A stretch of DNA of 64,000 nt from Candidatus Eiseniibacteriota bacterium. GTDB taxonomy: Bacteria; Eisenbacteria; RBG-16-71-46; CAIMUX01. Every line of letters begins with the position of its first letter. Position 1 is the stretch's first letter. The position numbers were made by a program, and so were the translations under genes. The stretch spans positions 1 through 64,000 of the forward strand of contig CAIMUX010000103.1 of the NCBI GenBank assembly GCA_903844735.1. The letters run 5' to 3'. The notes beneath the pieces were generated by a model. The model had not been told where the DNA came from. It worked only from the letters and a program-made list of their open reading frames with translations, and searched no databases. Shown here in pieces: positions 24,491 through 33,424 of this stretch.

Positions 24491-27151
24491 GTGAAGGCAG
24501 CTTCCATGACCAACGACTTCCTGACCCGGCGCGCCCGCCGTCTGCCGTTCTTTCCGGCCGCCGGCGGTGCCTTGCTTCTCCTCGCAGGGCTCTTCTCCAT
24601 CCCGGCTCCTGCCGCCCCCGACACCCGCGGCTGGCTCGGCATCTATCACGAGCCGGTTTCGCCGCTCCCGGCGGTGGAAACGCAGGTGGGCGGAGCGGCC
24701 GCGCTGCGTGGCGCCACGGCGGGTCTGCGCGTGACGGCTGTCTTTCCCGACTCGCCTGCAGAGCAAGGTGGTCTCCTCCTCGGTGACATCATCCTGGCGG
24801 CAGGCGGCGTGCCGTTCACCTGCCTGCCGGAGAGCCTGGGCGCGACCTTCCTGCGGTGGATGGCACTGCGACAGGCCGGCGAAACCTGCCCGATCCTCGT
24901 CCTGCGCGATGGAGTGGAGCGGACGCTGCGGCGTGATTCGCAGCCGGCCCGACGCGAAGACGAAGCGGCGTTCTGGCGGAAGCCTGGCGCACTCCTGGAC
25001 AGCCTGCGCTCCGGTGAGACGCTGGAGGCGCGCGCCGAGAAGCGGCAGCAGGTGGTAGAGCTGCCGGTGGTCCTGGGCTTGCGGCCGGAGGCGCGCTGGG
25101 CGCCCGGCCTCGCGGATTCCGCCATCGCACCGCCGAGGCGCTTTGTGGAGAGCGACCTGGCACCGCTGGTCTGGACTCTCGTCGACGCCAACGACCTGCG
25201 TGCCGACACCGAAAATCTCTTCGCCCGCCTGGCAAAGTGTCAGGAGACGGCCGATCCGCGGCGCCTATCGTGCATGACCTATGTGCACCGCAATCCGTTT
25301 CGCGCTTCGTCGGTGGCCCGCGAGATCAGCGGGTTCTTCCTTGGCGAGAGCGATCCGGCGCAGCTTCTCGACTACGCGGGGACGATGTGGATCCGCGGGC
25401 GCGAGGCCGGCGGATGGGCGGGAACCGCCGATCATTCCGGCTTGGTGCCTGCCCGCCGTTTTGGTGCGGACCGCGTGGCCGATCACCGCCCGCGCTCTGA
25501 CCCGAGTTTGCCGGCGCCCGCCACCTCCGGGGCGAAGGAGCGGAGCGGTGGGAGCCGTCCGTACAGGTCAGCCGTCAGCGCCGCCGAGCGAAGCGCCCTC
25601 GGCGACCCCCTGGTAGCCGAGATCACCGCGATCCTGGCGGCGGCCACGGAGCACCATCGTCGCGCCTTCGCCGCCTTCACCGACGAAGAGCGCCGGCTCC
25701 TCGAAGCGAGCCGCTTCGACCTCTCCGATGCCTTTGCCGCCGACATCTACATTCATCTCGACGAAGATCGGGAGCGGTTCCGGCGCAACCATCGGCTGGT
25801 GGAGCTTGCCGGGCGGGTGGACCGCGGGGCGCTCCTCGACGCGGCGCGGGAACTGTCGCGGCTGGTCGATCCGGCCTGGGCTGTGCGGGCCGGCGAGATC
25901 GTGCGGGCGGCCTGGGCCGACTCGCTCGACAGCGAGATCCTCGTCGACCGAACGACTCCCTACGGCCGGATTCTCTTCGGGGGCACATCCAGCCACTGGT
26001 ATCGCGACATCGACGCCGCTTTCATCCTCGATCTCGACGGCGACGACTTCTACACCGGCAACAACGGTGGCAGCAACGGTTGGGTGCTCCCGGTGGCCGC
26101 CTGCGTCGATCTCGGCGGCAATGACGCCTACGAATCGACGCTGAAGGGCTGCCAGGGCGCGGGCGTGCTTGGCGTGGGGGAGCTCCTGGACTGCGGCGGC
26201 GATGACCAGTACATCGGCATCCAGTGGTGCCAGGGGATCGGCTACTTCGGCATCGGTTGGTTGCGCGACCTCAACGGGGACGACACCTATCGAGGGCGCA
26301 GCTTTTGCCAAGGGGTGGGACTCTTCGGGATCGGCCTGCTGATCGACGAGGCGGGCCGCGACCGGTACGAGGGTGACGTCCATGTGCAGGGCACCGGCCT
26401 GCCGGGCGGGATCGGTGCGGTGATCGACCGGGCCGGCGACGACGAATATTACGCCAAGGGGCTCATTCCCACGAACTACGGCGATGCCGGGATCTTCGAC
26501 GCCTGGTCCCAGGGGTGCGGCATGGGCTTCCGCACGATCGCCTCCGGAGGGCTGGGGCTCTTCGTCGATGGTGGCGGCGCTGACCGGATGGAGGCGGGCA
26601 ACTTTTCTCAGGGCGGCGGTTACTACTTCGGCCTGGGCATTCTGCGGGCCGCGGGCCGGGAAGGCGACCGGTACATCGGCTCGCGGTACAACCAGGGGTT
26701 CACCGCTCACCAGGCGGTGGGAGTGTTCATCGAGGATGGCGGTGACGACGTCTACACGACGCGGCAGGCGGTGGCGCAGGGCCTGGCCTGGGACGAGTGC
26801 GTGACGGTTTTCGATGACGCCGGGGGCGATGATACGTACGAGGGTGGGAGTGGGTTCTCGCAGGGCGCCTCGGCGCACAACTCGGTCTGCTTGTTCCGTG
26901 ATCGGGGCGGGCGTGATACGTACGGATACACCCCGGGGCAGGCTCTGGCCGGTGGGAACGACTATCACGGTGGGACCAGCTTGTCGCTCTTTGTGGATGA
27001 GGGAGGGGCGGAGGACTTGTACAACTCCACTGCTTCGCGGAATGGCGCATGCCGGCTGCGACCGCAGCACGGGTTCTTTCTCGACCTGCCGGGGGATTGC
27101 CGGGAGGCATTTCGGTCGGGGGCGTGGAGAGGGATGCCGCGGGTGGAGTAA
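24491..27151 (+). CDS. Exported PDZ protein with acidic GGDDxY repeats
   Basis: 886 residues from GTG 24491 (GGGAGG 5 bases upstream); ATG 24506 is the alternative. A hydrophobic segment (AGGALLLLAGLFSIPAPAA) suggests export. Residues about 45-150 are PDZ-like (GWLGIY ... GLRVTAVFPDSPAEQGGLLL then GDIILAAGGVPF). A helical middle follows, with an Ala/Ser/Gly linker near 25495-25570. The last about 340 residues hold about 12 units with a core like D.GGDD.Y.G followed by QG.G..G.G.L.D (for example DCGGDDQYIG, DLNGDDTYRG, DDAGGDDTYEG), probably a metal-binding solenoid. I do not know this repeat as a named family. No protease triad seen. Confidence 0.7.
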   Translation: MKAASMTNDFLTRRARRLPFFPAAGGALLLLAGLFSIPAPAAPDTRGWLGIYHEPVSPLPAVETQVGGAAALRGATAGLRVTAVFPDSPAEQGGLLLGDIILAAGGVPFTCLPESLGATFLRWMALRQAGETCPILVLRDGVERTLRRDSQPARREDEAAFWRKPGALLDSLRSGETLEARAEKRQQVVELPVVLGLRPEARWAPGLADSAIAPPRRFVESDLAPLVWTLVDANDLRADTENLFARLAKCQETADPRRLSCMTYVHRNPFRASSVAREISGFFLGESDPAQLLDYAGTMWIRGREAGGWAGTADHSGLVPARRFGADRVADHRPRSDPSLPAPATSGAKERSGGSRPYRSAVSAAERSALGDPLVAEITAILAAATEHHRRAFAAFTDEERRLLEASRFDLSDAFAADIYIHLDEDRERFRRNHRLVELAGRVDRGALLDAARELSRLVDPAWAVRAGEIVRAAWADSLDSEILVDRTTPYGRILFGGTSSHWYRDIDAAFILDLDGDDFYTGNNGGSNGWVLPVAACVDLGGNDAYESTLKGCQGAGVLGVGELLDCGGDDQYIGIQWCQGIGYFGIGWLRDLNGDDTYRGRSFCQGVGLFGIGLLIDEAGRDRYEGDVHVQGTGLPGGIGAVIDRAGDDEYYAKGLIPTNYGDAGIFDAWSQGCGMGFRTIASGGLGLFVDGGGADRMEAGNFSQGGGYYFGLGILRAAGREGDRYIGSRYNQGFTAHQAVGVFIEDGGDDVYTTRQAVAQGLAWDECVTVFDDAGGDDTYEGGSGFSQGASAHNSVCLFRDRGGRDTYGYTPGQALAGGNDYHGGTSLSLFVDEGGAEDLYNSTASRNGACRLRPQHGFFLDLPGDCREAFRSGAWRGMPRVE

Positions 27152-27293
27152 GGAGGCTCGCCACCTGCACACTCGCCTACGCGACGCAGCTCATCCGGTC
27201 TCGCTCGACAATCTGACACGGGGGAGCAGAACAGGGTGGCAGGCTACAGCGTGTCGGCCTTCTATCAGGCAAGACAACGCCCTCCCGGCAAAG

Positions 27294-27309
27294 GGGTTGC
27301 GCGCAACCC
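27294..27309. promoter_or_regulatory. 16-bp perfect palindrome upstream of hsdM
   Basis: GGGTTGCGCGCAACCC lies 72 bases before the hsdM GTG. A perfect dyad at this distance is a plausible operator for the restriction-modification operon; the binding protein is unknown. Confidence 0.4.
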
Positions 27310-29245
27310 TGCATGGAGTTACCGTTCCCCACCGTCGATCCCATGTGGTTTGGGCGGCTAGTTCCCGGAAGATTGAGCACGGTGGCCAACGACACGTTCA
27401 AAGACATCGAGAAGCTGGAAACCGACCTCTGGGAGGCCGCGGACAACCTCCGCGCCAACTCCAAGCTCACCTCCAGCGACTACTTTATGCCGGTGCTGGG
27501 CGTCATCTTCCTGCGCCACGCGGCCAACCGCTTCGACGCTGCCCATCGGCAGATCGAGGAGGAGCAAGCCAACGGCACGATGCCCAAGCGCAAGGTCCTC
27601 CCGGCCGACTACCTCCGCCGTCGCGCGCTCTGGTTGCCGGAGTCAGCCCGCTACGACGCGATCATGCAACGGGCGGCCACCAGCGGCGCCGACCTGCCGA
27701 AGCTTATCACCGACGCCATGACGGCCATCGAGGCCGAGTTCGAGCCGCTGCTGGGTGTCCTGCCTAAGGACTTTGGCATCTTCGAGCCGAAGGTGCTCGA
27801 AGACCTGATGCGCCTGTTCAACAGCGAGCAGATCAAGCAAGCCACCGGCGACGTCTTCGGCCGCATCTACGAATACTTCCTCGCCAAGTTCTCGATGCAG
27901 AAGGCGCACGACAACGGCGAGTTCTTCACCCCGTCCTCGATCGTGCAGACCATCGTCAACGTCATCGAGCCGGACCATGGCGTGGTGTTCGACCCGGCCT
28001 GCGGCTCGGGCGGCATGTTTGTGCAGTCCAGCCACTTCATCGAGCAGGCGGGCGGCGACACCGCGCAGAAGGTCGTCTTCTACGGTCAGGAGAAGAACCG
28101 CGACACGATCCGACTCGCCAAGATGAACCTTGCGGTCCACGGTCTGGAGGGGAAGATCGCCGAGGCGATCACCTACTACCAGGACGAGCACACCCTTGCG
28201 GCCAAGTGCGACTTCGTGATGGCCAATCCGCCCTTCAACGTCGATCTCGTCGATGCCGAGCGCATCAAGACCGACCCGCGCCTCCCCTTCGGCCTGCCGG
28301 GCGTGAACAAGGGCAAGAAGGTCTCGAACGGCAACTACCTCTGGATCTCCTATTTCCGGAGCTACCTGGGAGAGAAGGGGCGCGCCGGCTTCGTCATGTC
28401 CTCGCAGGCGTCGAGCGTCGGCCACGGCGAGAAGGAGGTGCGGCAGAAGATCGTCGAGACGGGAGACGTGGACGTCATGATCTCCATCCGCTCCAACTTC
28501 TTCTACACCCGCACCGTTCCCTGCGAGCTGTGGCACTTCGACCGGACGAAGCCCGCGACGCGCAGGGACAAGGTGCTGATGCTCGACGCCCGCAACGTCT
28601 ATCGCAACGTCTATCGCAAGGTCACCCGCAAGATCTACGACTTCTCGCCCGAGCAGATGCGGAATCTCGCCGCCATCGTCTGGCTCTACCGCGGTCATCG
28701 GGAGCGCTTCTTCGGCCTGGTGAAGGACTATCTCGGGCGCGTCTGCGAGGAGAGTTCGGCGATACCGGTGGCGCTCACCACATTCGAGACGACGCTCTCC
28801 GATCTGCGCGAGCGGTTCGACCGTCTCGCCGGTGCGGCGGCCAAGCACGGCGTGATCGAGGCCGACAAGAAGGCGTCGCTGGCCGACGCCGCGACCGAGC
28901 TGCGGGAAGCCTTTGCGCCCTACGAGGCGGACCGCACGAGGCTCCTTGCGAGCGTGCGGGCCTTCGGCGAGGCGTACGCCAAGGCGCTTCCCGGCGAGAA
29001 TGACAAACAGCACGCCGCGCGCACGGCGTTCGACGCCAACGCGGAGGGGATTCGCGGCCTGATCAAGCAGGTGGATCTTCTCTACAAGCTTGCCGCGCGT
29101 GTCGCGGACGTGGGCGCCGCACTGGCCGGCGATAGCTTGATCGCCGCGGCCTATGACCGGCGCTCTGCGGCCAAGCTCGCGAAGCAGCTTGACGAGCAGC
29201 GCAAGGCGGCCGTCGAGCAGCTCAAGGCCGCTGTCTACTTCCACC

Positions 29246-29539
29246 GGCAAGGTCGCGATCGAGCTGAAGATCGGCAAGTTCCAGCCGGAGTTCGTCGGCA
29301 AGACGCAGTTCTATCTGGCCGCCCTTGACCGGCAGGTGCGCGAAGCGGACGAGAACCCCAGCATTGGCATCATCCTGTGCAAAGAGAAGAAGCGAACGGT
29401 CGTCGAGTATGCGCTGTACGACGCCAGCAAACCCATCGGCGTCGCGACGTACCGGACCGTCAAGCGTCTGCCGGCTGGACTCAAAGGCATGCTTCCCGCG
29501 CCGGGAGAGATCGCTAGGTTGTTGGAGGCGACAGAGTGA
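29246..29539 (+). pseudogene. YhcG (DUF1016) PDDEXK nuclease, C-terminal fragment
   Basis: From 29246 the plus frame reads GKVAIELKIGKFQPEFVGKT, QFYLAALDRQVREADENPSI and GIILCKEKKRTVVEYAL, the C-terminal PDDEXK nuclease half of YhcG/PDDEXK_1 proteins, including the catalytic E-x-K (IELKIG). It ends in a proper stop at 29537-29539. It joins hsdM out of frame and has no start of its own, so it is debris or an insertion. YhcG genes are frequent neighbours of type I systems. Confidence 0.85.
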
Positions 29540-29625
29540 GTGGGATCGATGGATTCTGCGACGTTCGCACCGAGCCGGGCGGCCTGACGAAGATTGCGGC
29601 GGAACCGGGGGCGAAGAATCAGCGG

Positions 29626-29865
29626 AGCGTCTCCCCGGGTGACCTCAGGTACATACGGTCGTTCGCCGCGGCCTGGACGGAACTTTCAATTGTGCAGCAG
29701 CCTGCTGCACAAATCCTGGGGTCCTAGGACTGCATGCTTCTGGAACGGCGTTCCGCTGCCTCGCGGGCTGCGGGTTGGCCTGCCAGGCGGGGAGGAGATC
29801 GAGGCGGCACTGGCAGGAGAGGACGAATGGCCGCGGAACGATGGTGTGAGATGAGAGGCACGCGG
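29626..29865 (+). pseudogene. YhcG (DUF1016) N-terminal fragment
   Basis: The frame around 29626-29760 reads SPGDLRYIRSFAAAW, SIVQQPAAQILGS-stop-DCMLLERR, clearly the N-terminal DUF1016 segment (usually ...LKYMRAFAEAW...QQAAAQIPWGHN.MLL...) with the PWGHN site mutated to LGS-stop-D. It lies downstream of the C-terminal fragment, so the two halves are in permuted order. Bases 29770-29865 lead into the hsdM tail and show no further homology I can name. Confidence 0.7.
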
Positions 29866-29960
29866 ATGCTGAGGGACAGCCACGTGGAGTTGGCCGACCT
29901 GAACAAGGAGGCGGTGGCGCTGGCGGCGGGCATTCAGGCCAACTTCGACGGGTTGGGGGC

Positions 29961-30310
29961 ATGATGTTGGCCTCATTCGCGCGCTTGGGTGACATCACTG
30001 AGCCAGAACGCTCGATCACATACGGCGTCGTGAAGCCTGGTCCCGAGCACGAGGATGGGATCCTATTCGTTCGGGGTGGCGATGTTCTCGGTGGTCGAGT
30101 TGCCATTAGTGGGCTTCGTACCATCACGTCCGAGGTGTCGACCGAGTACAAGCGGACTTTGCTTCGCGGCGGTGAACTCCTGGTGTCGCTGGTGGGCAAT
30201 CCAGGGGAAGTCGCAGTTGCCCCAGAAGCGCTGACAGGCGCCAATATTGCCCGCCAGGTGGGGCTCGTTGCCTTGCGCGCCGAGGTCAATACGAAGTATG
30301 TGTATCCGCC
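29961..30310 (+). pseudogene. hsdS: Type I specificity subunit, 5' fragment
   Basis: ATG 29961 overlaps the ancestral hsdM stop. The residues MMLASFARLGDITEPERSITYGVV, split here as MMLASFARLGDI and TEPERSITYGVV, through ILFVRGGDVLGG, LVSLVGNPGEVAVAPEA and GANIARQVGLVALRAEVNTKYV form the first target-recognition domain of HsdS. After about 30310 the family match ends (YPPGEAHLPADLPRT-stop, 30350). The other half resumes at 31149 beyond an inserted brnTA pair. Confidence 0.85.
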
Positions 30311-30450
30311 CGGCGAAGCACACCTGCCAGCTGATCTACCGAGGACGTAGGCTGGTCACGTGGATCAGGCGTGGGCACAGAGGGGGAAGGTCAGAGCGCC
30401 GGCGTGCCGATCTGTTTGTGCAGACAGGCGGCGCCGTCCAACGCTGGAGC

Positions 30451-30792
30451 TCAGCGGCGGGACGCGGAGCGGACCGGCCGCTGCAGCTCCTTGTTGGGCC
30501 TTGCCACCCGCTTCTTGCCTGGAACGACCTTCTTCATGACTCGCGGTTTCGGTAGCTCCTCGCGAAGAACTCGGCGAAGAACGTCTTCCAACGGCTCGGC
30601 CTGTCGGGCCACATGATCGCACAGGGCGTCGTTGATCAGAGTCTGGTAGCTACCTCCGCCGGCCGCGTGCACGGCGGCGCGGAACCAGTCTAGAACCTCC
30701 CGGTCGATCCGAATCGTGATGCGGGTCTTCCCCCGCGGCAGTGGATCAACGGCTCCCCGCCGTCCCGCACTGAAATCGTATTCAGCCTTCAT
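30451..30792 (-). CDS. brnA: BrnA antitoxin
   Basis: 113 residues. The N-terminal part (MKAEYDFSAGRRGAVDPLPR then GKTRITIRIDREVLDWFRAA) is the BrnA ribbon-helix-helix-type signature: KxRITIRIDxDVLxWFRxxA and GGSYQTLINDAL. In the family BrnA binds BrnT and autoregulates the operon. A basic C-terminal extension of about 30 residues (VMKKVVPGKKRVARPNKELQ) is longer than usual. It starts 3 bases after brnT, the usual toxin-first order. The pair lies in antisense orientation inside hsdS. Confidence 0.9.
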   Translation of the reverse strand: MKAEYDFSAGRRGAVDPLPRGKTRITIRIDREVLDWFRAAVHAAGGGSYQTLINDALCDHVARQAEPLEDVLRRVLREELPKPRVMKKVVPGKKRVARPNKELQRPVRSASRR

Positions 30793-30795
30793 GAT

Positions 30796-31059
30796 CTATG
30801 CCTCGTACTGCTGGCGCTCCAGTCGGCTGGGCCGCCGAGCGGAAATGACCCGAATGGTGTCTCCGCGCCACACAAAGACGACAACAAGCAACTGCCCCTG
30901 GGCGTCGGTCCCGACCGTCACGAAACGGTCTTCAGCGTGTCGATCATCGCGCATCGTGATGGCCAGGGGATCTGCGAAGACAGTGACAGCGTCGGCGAAG
31001 TCGACCCGGTGCTTCCGGTGGTTGAGTGTCGCCTTGGTCGGATCCCACTCATAGTCCAT
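30796..31059 (-). CDS. brnT: BrnT ribonuclease toxin
   Basis: 87 residues, a typical length. The sequence MDYEWDPTKATLNHRKHRVD, FADAVTVFADPLAITM, DDRHAEDRFVTVGTD, GQLLVVVFVWRGDTIRVISA and RRPSRLERQQYE matches BrnT (RelE-like fold) end to end: WDPxKxxxNxxKHxVxF and the C-terminal ISARxxxxxERxxYE. BrnT inhibits translation by RNA cleavage and is neutralised by BrnA. No truncation or missing segment seen, so it is probably functional. Its promoter and operator lie immediately upstream. Confidence 0.93.
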   Translation of the reverse strand: MDYEWDPTKATLNHRKHRVDFADAVTVFADPLAITMRDDRHAEDRFVTVGTDAQGQLLVVVFVWRGDTIRVISARRPSRLERQQYEA

Positions 31060-31066
31060 AGATCAC

Positions 31067-31095
31067 AGGGTATGCACACGTGTGCACCGTGTCAA
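31067..31095 (-). promoter_or_regulatory. brnTA promoter with operator in the spacer
   Basis: On the minus strand: perfect -35 TTGACA (31095-31090), 17-base spacer, TACCCT (31072-31067), then 7 bases to the brnT ATG. The spacer contains the perfect 14-bp palindrome TGCACACGTGTGCA (31073-31086). A repressor bound there would occlude RNA polymerase, fitting the known BrnA autoregulation. The spacing predicts a leaderless brnT mRNA. Confidence 0.7.
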
Positions 31096-31148
31096 GCACC
31101 CTTTCTGGCCCTGAAGCCGGGCCTGCCTCACAACATGAGCGGCTGATT

Positions 31149-32012
31149 CCCCCGCGTCAGCCGGCCCAACAGGTCATTAACCGGGCTGATCTCGAACGCG
31201 TCCAGATCCCTCTTCCCTCTCGATGTGAGCAAGACCGCATCGCCGACATCCTTTCCGCCTACGACGACCTCATCGAGAACAACCGGCGGCGGATGTCGTT
31301 GCTGGAAGAGGCGGCGCGGCAGTTCTACCGCGAGTGGTTCGTCAGCCTCCGCTTCCCCGGCCATGAACACACCCGCATCAGCGACGGTGTGCCGGAGGGG
31401 TGGGAGCGTCGAGCCTTGGCCGACGTGTGCGAAAGCATTGAGGATGGCGATTGGATCGAGAGTAAGGATCAAGGTGGCGAGGACTTCCGATTGCTCCAGG
31501 TCTCGAACATCGGTGTCAATGAGTTCGTTGAAACCGGTAACTTCCGTTACATCACGGAGCAGACATTCAAGCGCCTCAACTGCCGCGAGATACTTCCGGG
31601 GCAAGTGCTGATCTCTCGCATGCCGAAACCAATAGGCCGTGCGTGGCTTGTTACCGAGATGCCGTGGCGGATGATCACCGCAGTCGATGTGGCGATTCTT
31701 GACCCAGGCGATGACCTCACAGACGCTCATTTCTTGACCCAGCTCCTCAATTCATCGGCCAGCCTGGAACACTGCGAGCGTAGGGCGGTCGGGGCCACCC
31801 GTCCGAGGGTCGCGAGGAGGGAGGTTGCTTCGCTTCCGCTCTTGTTCCCACCGCGTCGATTGCAGCAACTCTTCAGGGAGGTTGCCGAACCGCTCAATCA
31901 GCAGCGCGCCAACCTGTACCGGCAGAATGGCCTGTACCGGCAGAATGGCAAGCTCCGCGCCGCTCGCGACCTCCTCCTCCCGCGCCTGATGAGCGGGGAG
32001 GTGGCAGTCTAG
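31149..32012 (+). pseudogene. hsdS: Type I specificity subunit, 3' fragment
   Basis: From about 31149 the frame reads AQQVINRADLERVQIPLPSR then CEQDRIADILSAYDDLIENN and REWFVSLRFPGHE, the central conserved region of HsdS, followed by the second target-recognition domain (WERRALADVCESIEDGDWIE ... VLISRMPKPIGRAWLV) and the C-terminal conserved helix ending LRAARDLLLPRLMSGEV. Only about 15-25 codons seem missing at the brnTA junction. The helix carries an 18-bp tandem duplication (LYRQNG twice). A half-specificity subunit could be made if a start exists, but I see none convincing. Confidence 0.85.
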
Positions 32013-32406
32013 CGGTCGTCCTCCAAACCGGGGTAGATCCCTTGCTGGGGAACTATCCTGGGAATGGAGTACGATGATGAAGAAGCAGATCGTGCGGATC
32101 GCGGCCGGAGGCAAGGTCAGACTTCCTGATCCCGGCGCGACAGGGGATCGCGCCTCAAAGTGCCAGGGCACTCTCCTGCCAAACCAGACAGAATGAAGAG
32201 GGATTTCCGGACGGCGCCCTTCGAATCGGCCCGAGCCTCAGCGTGCTGAAAGAGGACGGGCCGGTCGCGTATCTCGTGGGAAAGATGCTGAGCGGCACCC
32301 TTCGGCACGGTTGTTCGGTGTGTGAACGGCATAGAAACGGGCTCCGCCTGACGGCAGCCGGTCCCACCGGGAGGACGGCCGGTTGCGTCTTTGATCCGGC
32401 TCGGGC

Positions 32407-32436
32407 GGACATTCAGAAAGTGAAGTGCGATTGAGC
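32407..32436 (+). repeat. Inverted repeat, left of the 41-bp array
   Basis: 30 bases matching the reverse complement of 32884-32913 at 25 of 30 positions by eye (shared core TGAA(G/A)TGCGATT(G/C)AGC). Both point into the array. It also encodes the tail of a short frame ending ADIQKVKCD. Confidence 0.6.
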
Positions 32437-32790
32437 GCGGGGTCGGTCGGCCATTCTCAATGACGGAAGTGATCGTGCGGAGGGGCGGGCGGCTCTTTCC
32501 AATGACGGAAGTGATCGTGCGGAGGGTCGGACAGCTTTTGGTACTGGCGGGTGCGATTGTGCGGAGGATCTGGCGAATGTTCTACCGGCTGGCGCGTTGT
32601 GCGGAGGGTCGGGCGACTGCTTCTACCGCCGGCTGCATTCGTGCGGAGGGCCGGCATCCTTGTGTACCGGTGGGTTCATTTGTGCAGAGCCCCGGGAGGA
32701 GTTCCGCACCGGCTCGCGCTGTGTCGCAGAGGGTCGGATGGCGATCTGTACCGGTGCGCGCGATCGTAGAACCACCCGGCAGGTTTGTGA
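32417..32790. repeat. Degenerate 41-42 bp tandem repeat array
   Basis: About 8-9 consecutive units, clearest starts at 32459, 32501, 32542, 32583, 32624 and 32665. Each has TACCGG or AATGAC at its start, a central T(C/T)GTGCGGAGG box and a C-rich end. Units are 41-43 bases with no unique spacers. Sequence identity falls off towards the right. No coding explanation: the unit is not a multiple of 3. Confidence 0.8.
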
Positions 32791-32883
32791 ACTCCCGTCT
32801 GCACTGGCACACCCGCCGGTACAGATTGTCAGACTGGTCTTTGTTCCCATCCGGACGGCTTTGGGGACTCTGCGTCCATTCAT

Positions 32884-32913
32884 GCTGAATCGCATTTCAC
32901 ATTGTGAATGTTC
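32884..32913 (-). repeat. Inverted repeat, right of the 41-bp array
   Basis: Partner of 32407-32436. Internally it has a short dyad (CATTTCAC-ATT-GTGAATG). Its reverse frame ends TNIHNVKCDSA, mirroring the left copy's ADIQKVKCD, so both could descend from one coding end. Confidence 0.6.
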
Positions 32914-33390
32914 GTACGGGCAGGCGCACAAAACAATCTGTCATTGGGACGAGCCAGCTCCTGGCTTGCCCGGGATGTCTGGGCATTCACGATCATCGCC
33001 GACGGGGATTCCCGGCGGGTGTGTGAGTTGAAGCAGTGGACCGGGCCGTCGCACGGCTTCGCCCGGGATGGTGACAGCGAGAGCAGCGTTCGCGCTGTTG
33101 ATCTCGCCGGGCCAAAAGTTCGCCTGGCCGGTGACGAGGATTCGGGACGCGGTTTCATTCGGCGCGGCCGGGCGCGATCCAGTTCCCCAGCTCGTCGATG
33201 GACGTGACTCGGAATCCGCTGTCGAACGGGTAGCCGTTGGAAGACGGGCAGACTCCACAACGAAGTCCACCTCTCGTGTCCGGTCGCGCCAGTAGTACAG
33301 GCTCCGCACTCACCGGAGACGCCAAAAGGTGCCGAATCACTTTCCGCCGGGATCAGGAAGTCCGAAGGTACGCTACTTCTCCCAAAGTGC

Positions 33391-33418
33391 TTGAAAGGCA
33401 ATGTGACCGAAATAGAAT
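33391..33418 (+). promoter_or_regulatory. Strong promoter, probably leaderless
   Basis: TTGAAA (33391-33396), a 16-base spacer, and TAGAAT (33413-33418), each one base from consensus. The -10 ends 6 bases before ATG 33425, predicting a leaderless transcript. Confidence 0.5.
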
Positions 33419-33424
33419 GCACCC

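Larger units (their letters stand above)
27382..29964 (+). pseudogene. hsdM: Type I restriction-modification DNA methyltransferase, interrupted
   Basis: The start (GTG 27382, VANDTFKDIEKLETDLWEAA) is family-like. The N-domain, SAM motif (FDPACGSGGMFVQS) and catalytic NPPF (FVMANPPFNVD) are intact. The HsdM frame runs to about 29250 (KAAVYFHRQ) and then breaks. The family's C-terminal end (DSHVELADLNKEAV then ALAAGIQANFDGLGA) reappears at about 29869-29964, and its stop overlaps the hsdS ATG as ATGA, so 29964 is the ancestral end. About 620 bases containing yhcG fragments sit between, with loss of the WLQxRFP...DWSLTPGRYVG-type segment. The product would be a truncated methyltransferase; it could still fold but probably pairs poorly with HsdS. 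Confidence 0.88.
32013..33390. other. Gene-poor stretch after hsdS
   Basis: Apart from the 41-bp array and its inverted repeats I find no supported gene. Short frames, including one starting MMKKQIVRIAAGGKVRLPD at 32074, are fragments without recognisable families. Confidence 0.45.

Noticed and set aside
27643-29301. 552-residue minus-strand frame opposite hsdM
   Set aside because: Shadow of hsdM; the plus strand has all methyltransferase motifs.
27382-29539. Genuine HsdM-YhcG fusion protein
   Set aside because: The nuclease part is out of frame with hsdM, and the true hsdM C-terminus is found 330 bases further on.
32417-32790. 41-bp array as integron attC sites or a repeat protein
   Set aside because: No integrase or cassette genes between units, and a 41-base period cannot keep a reading frame.
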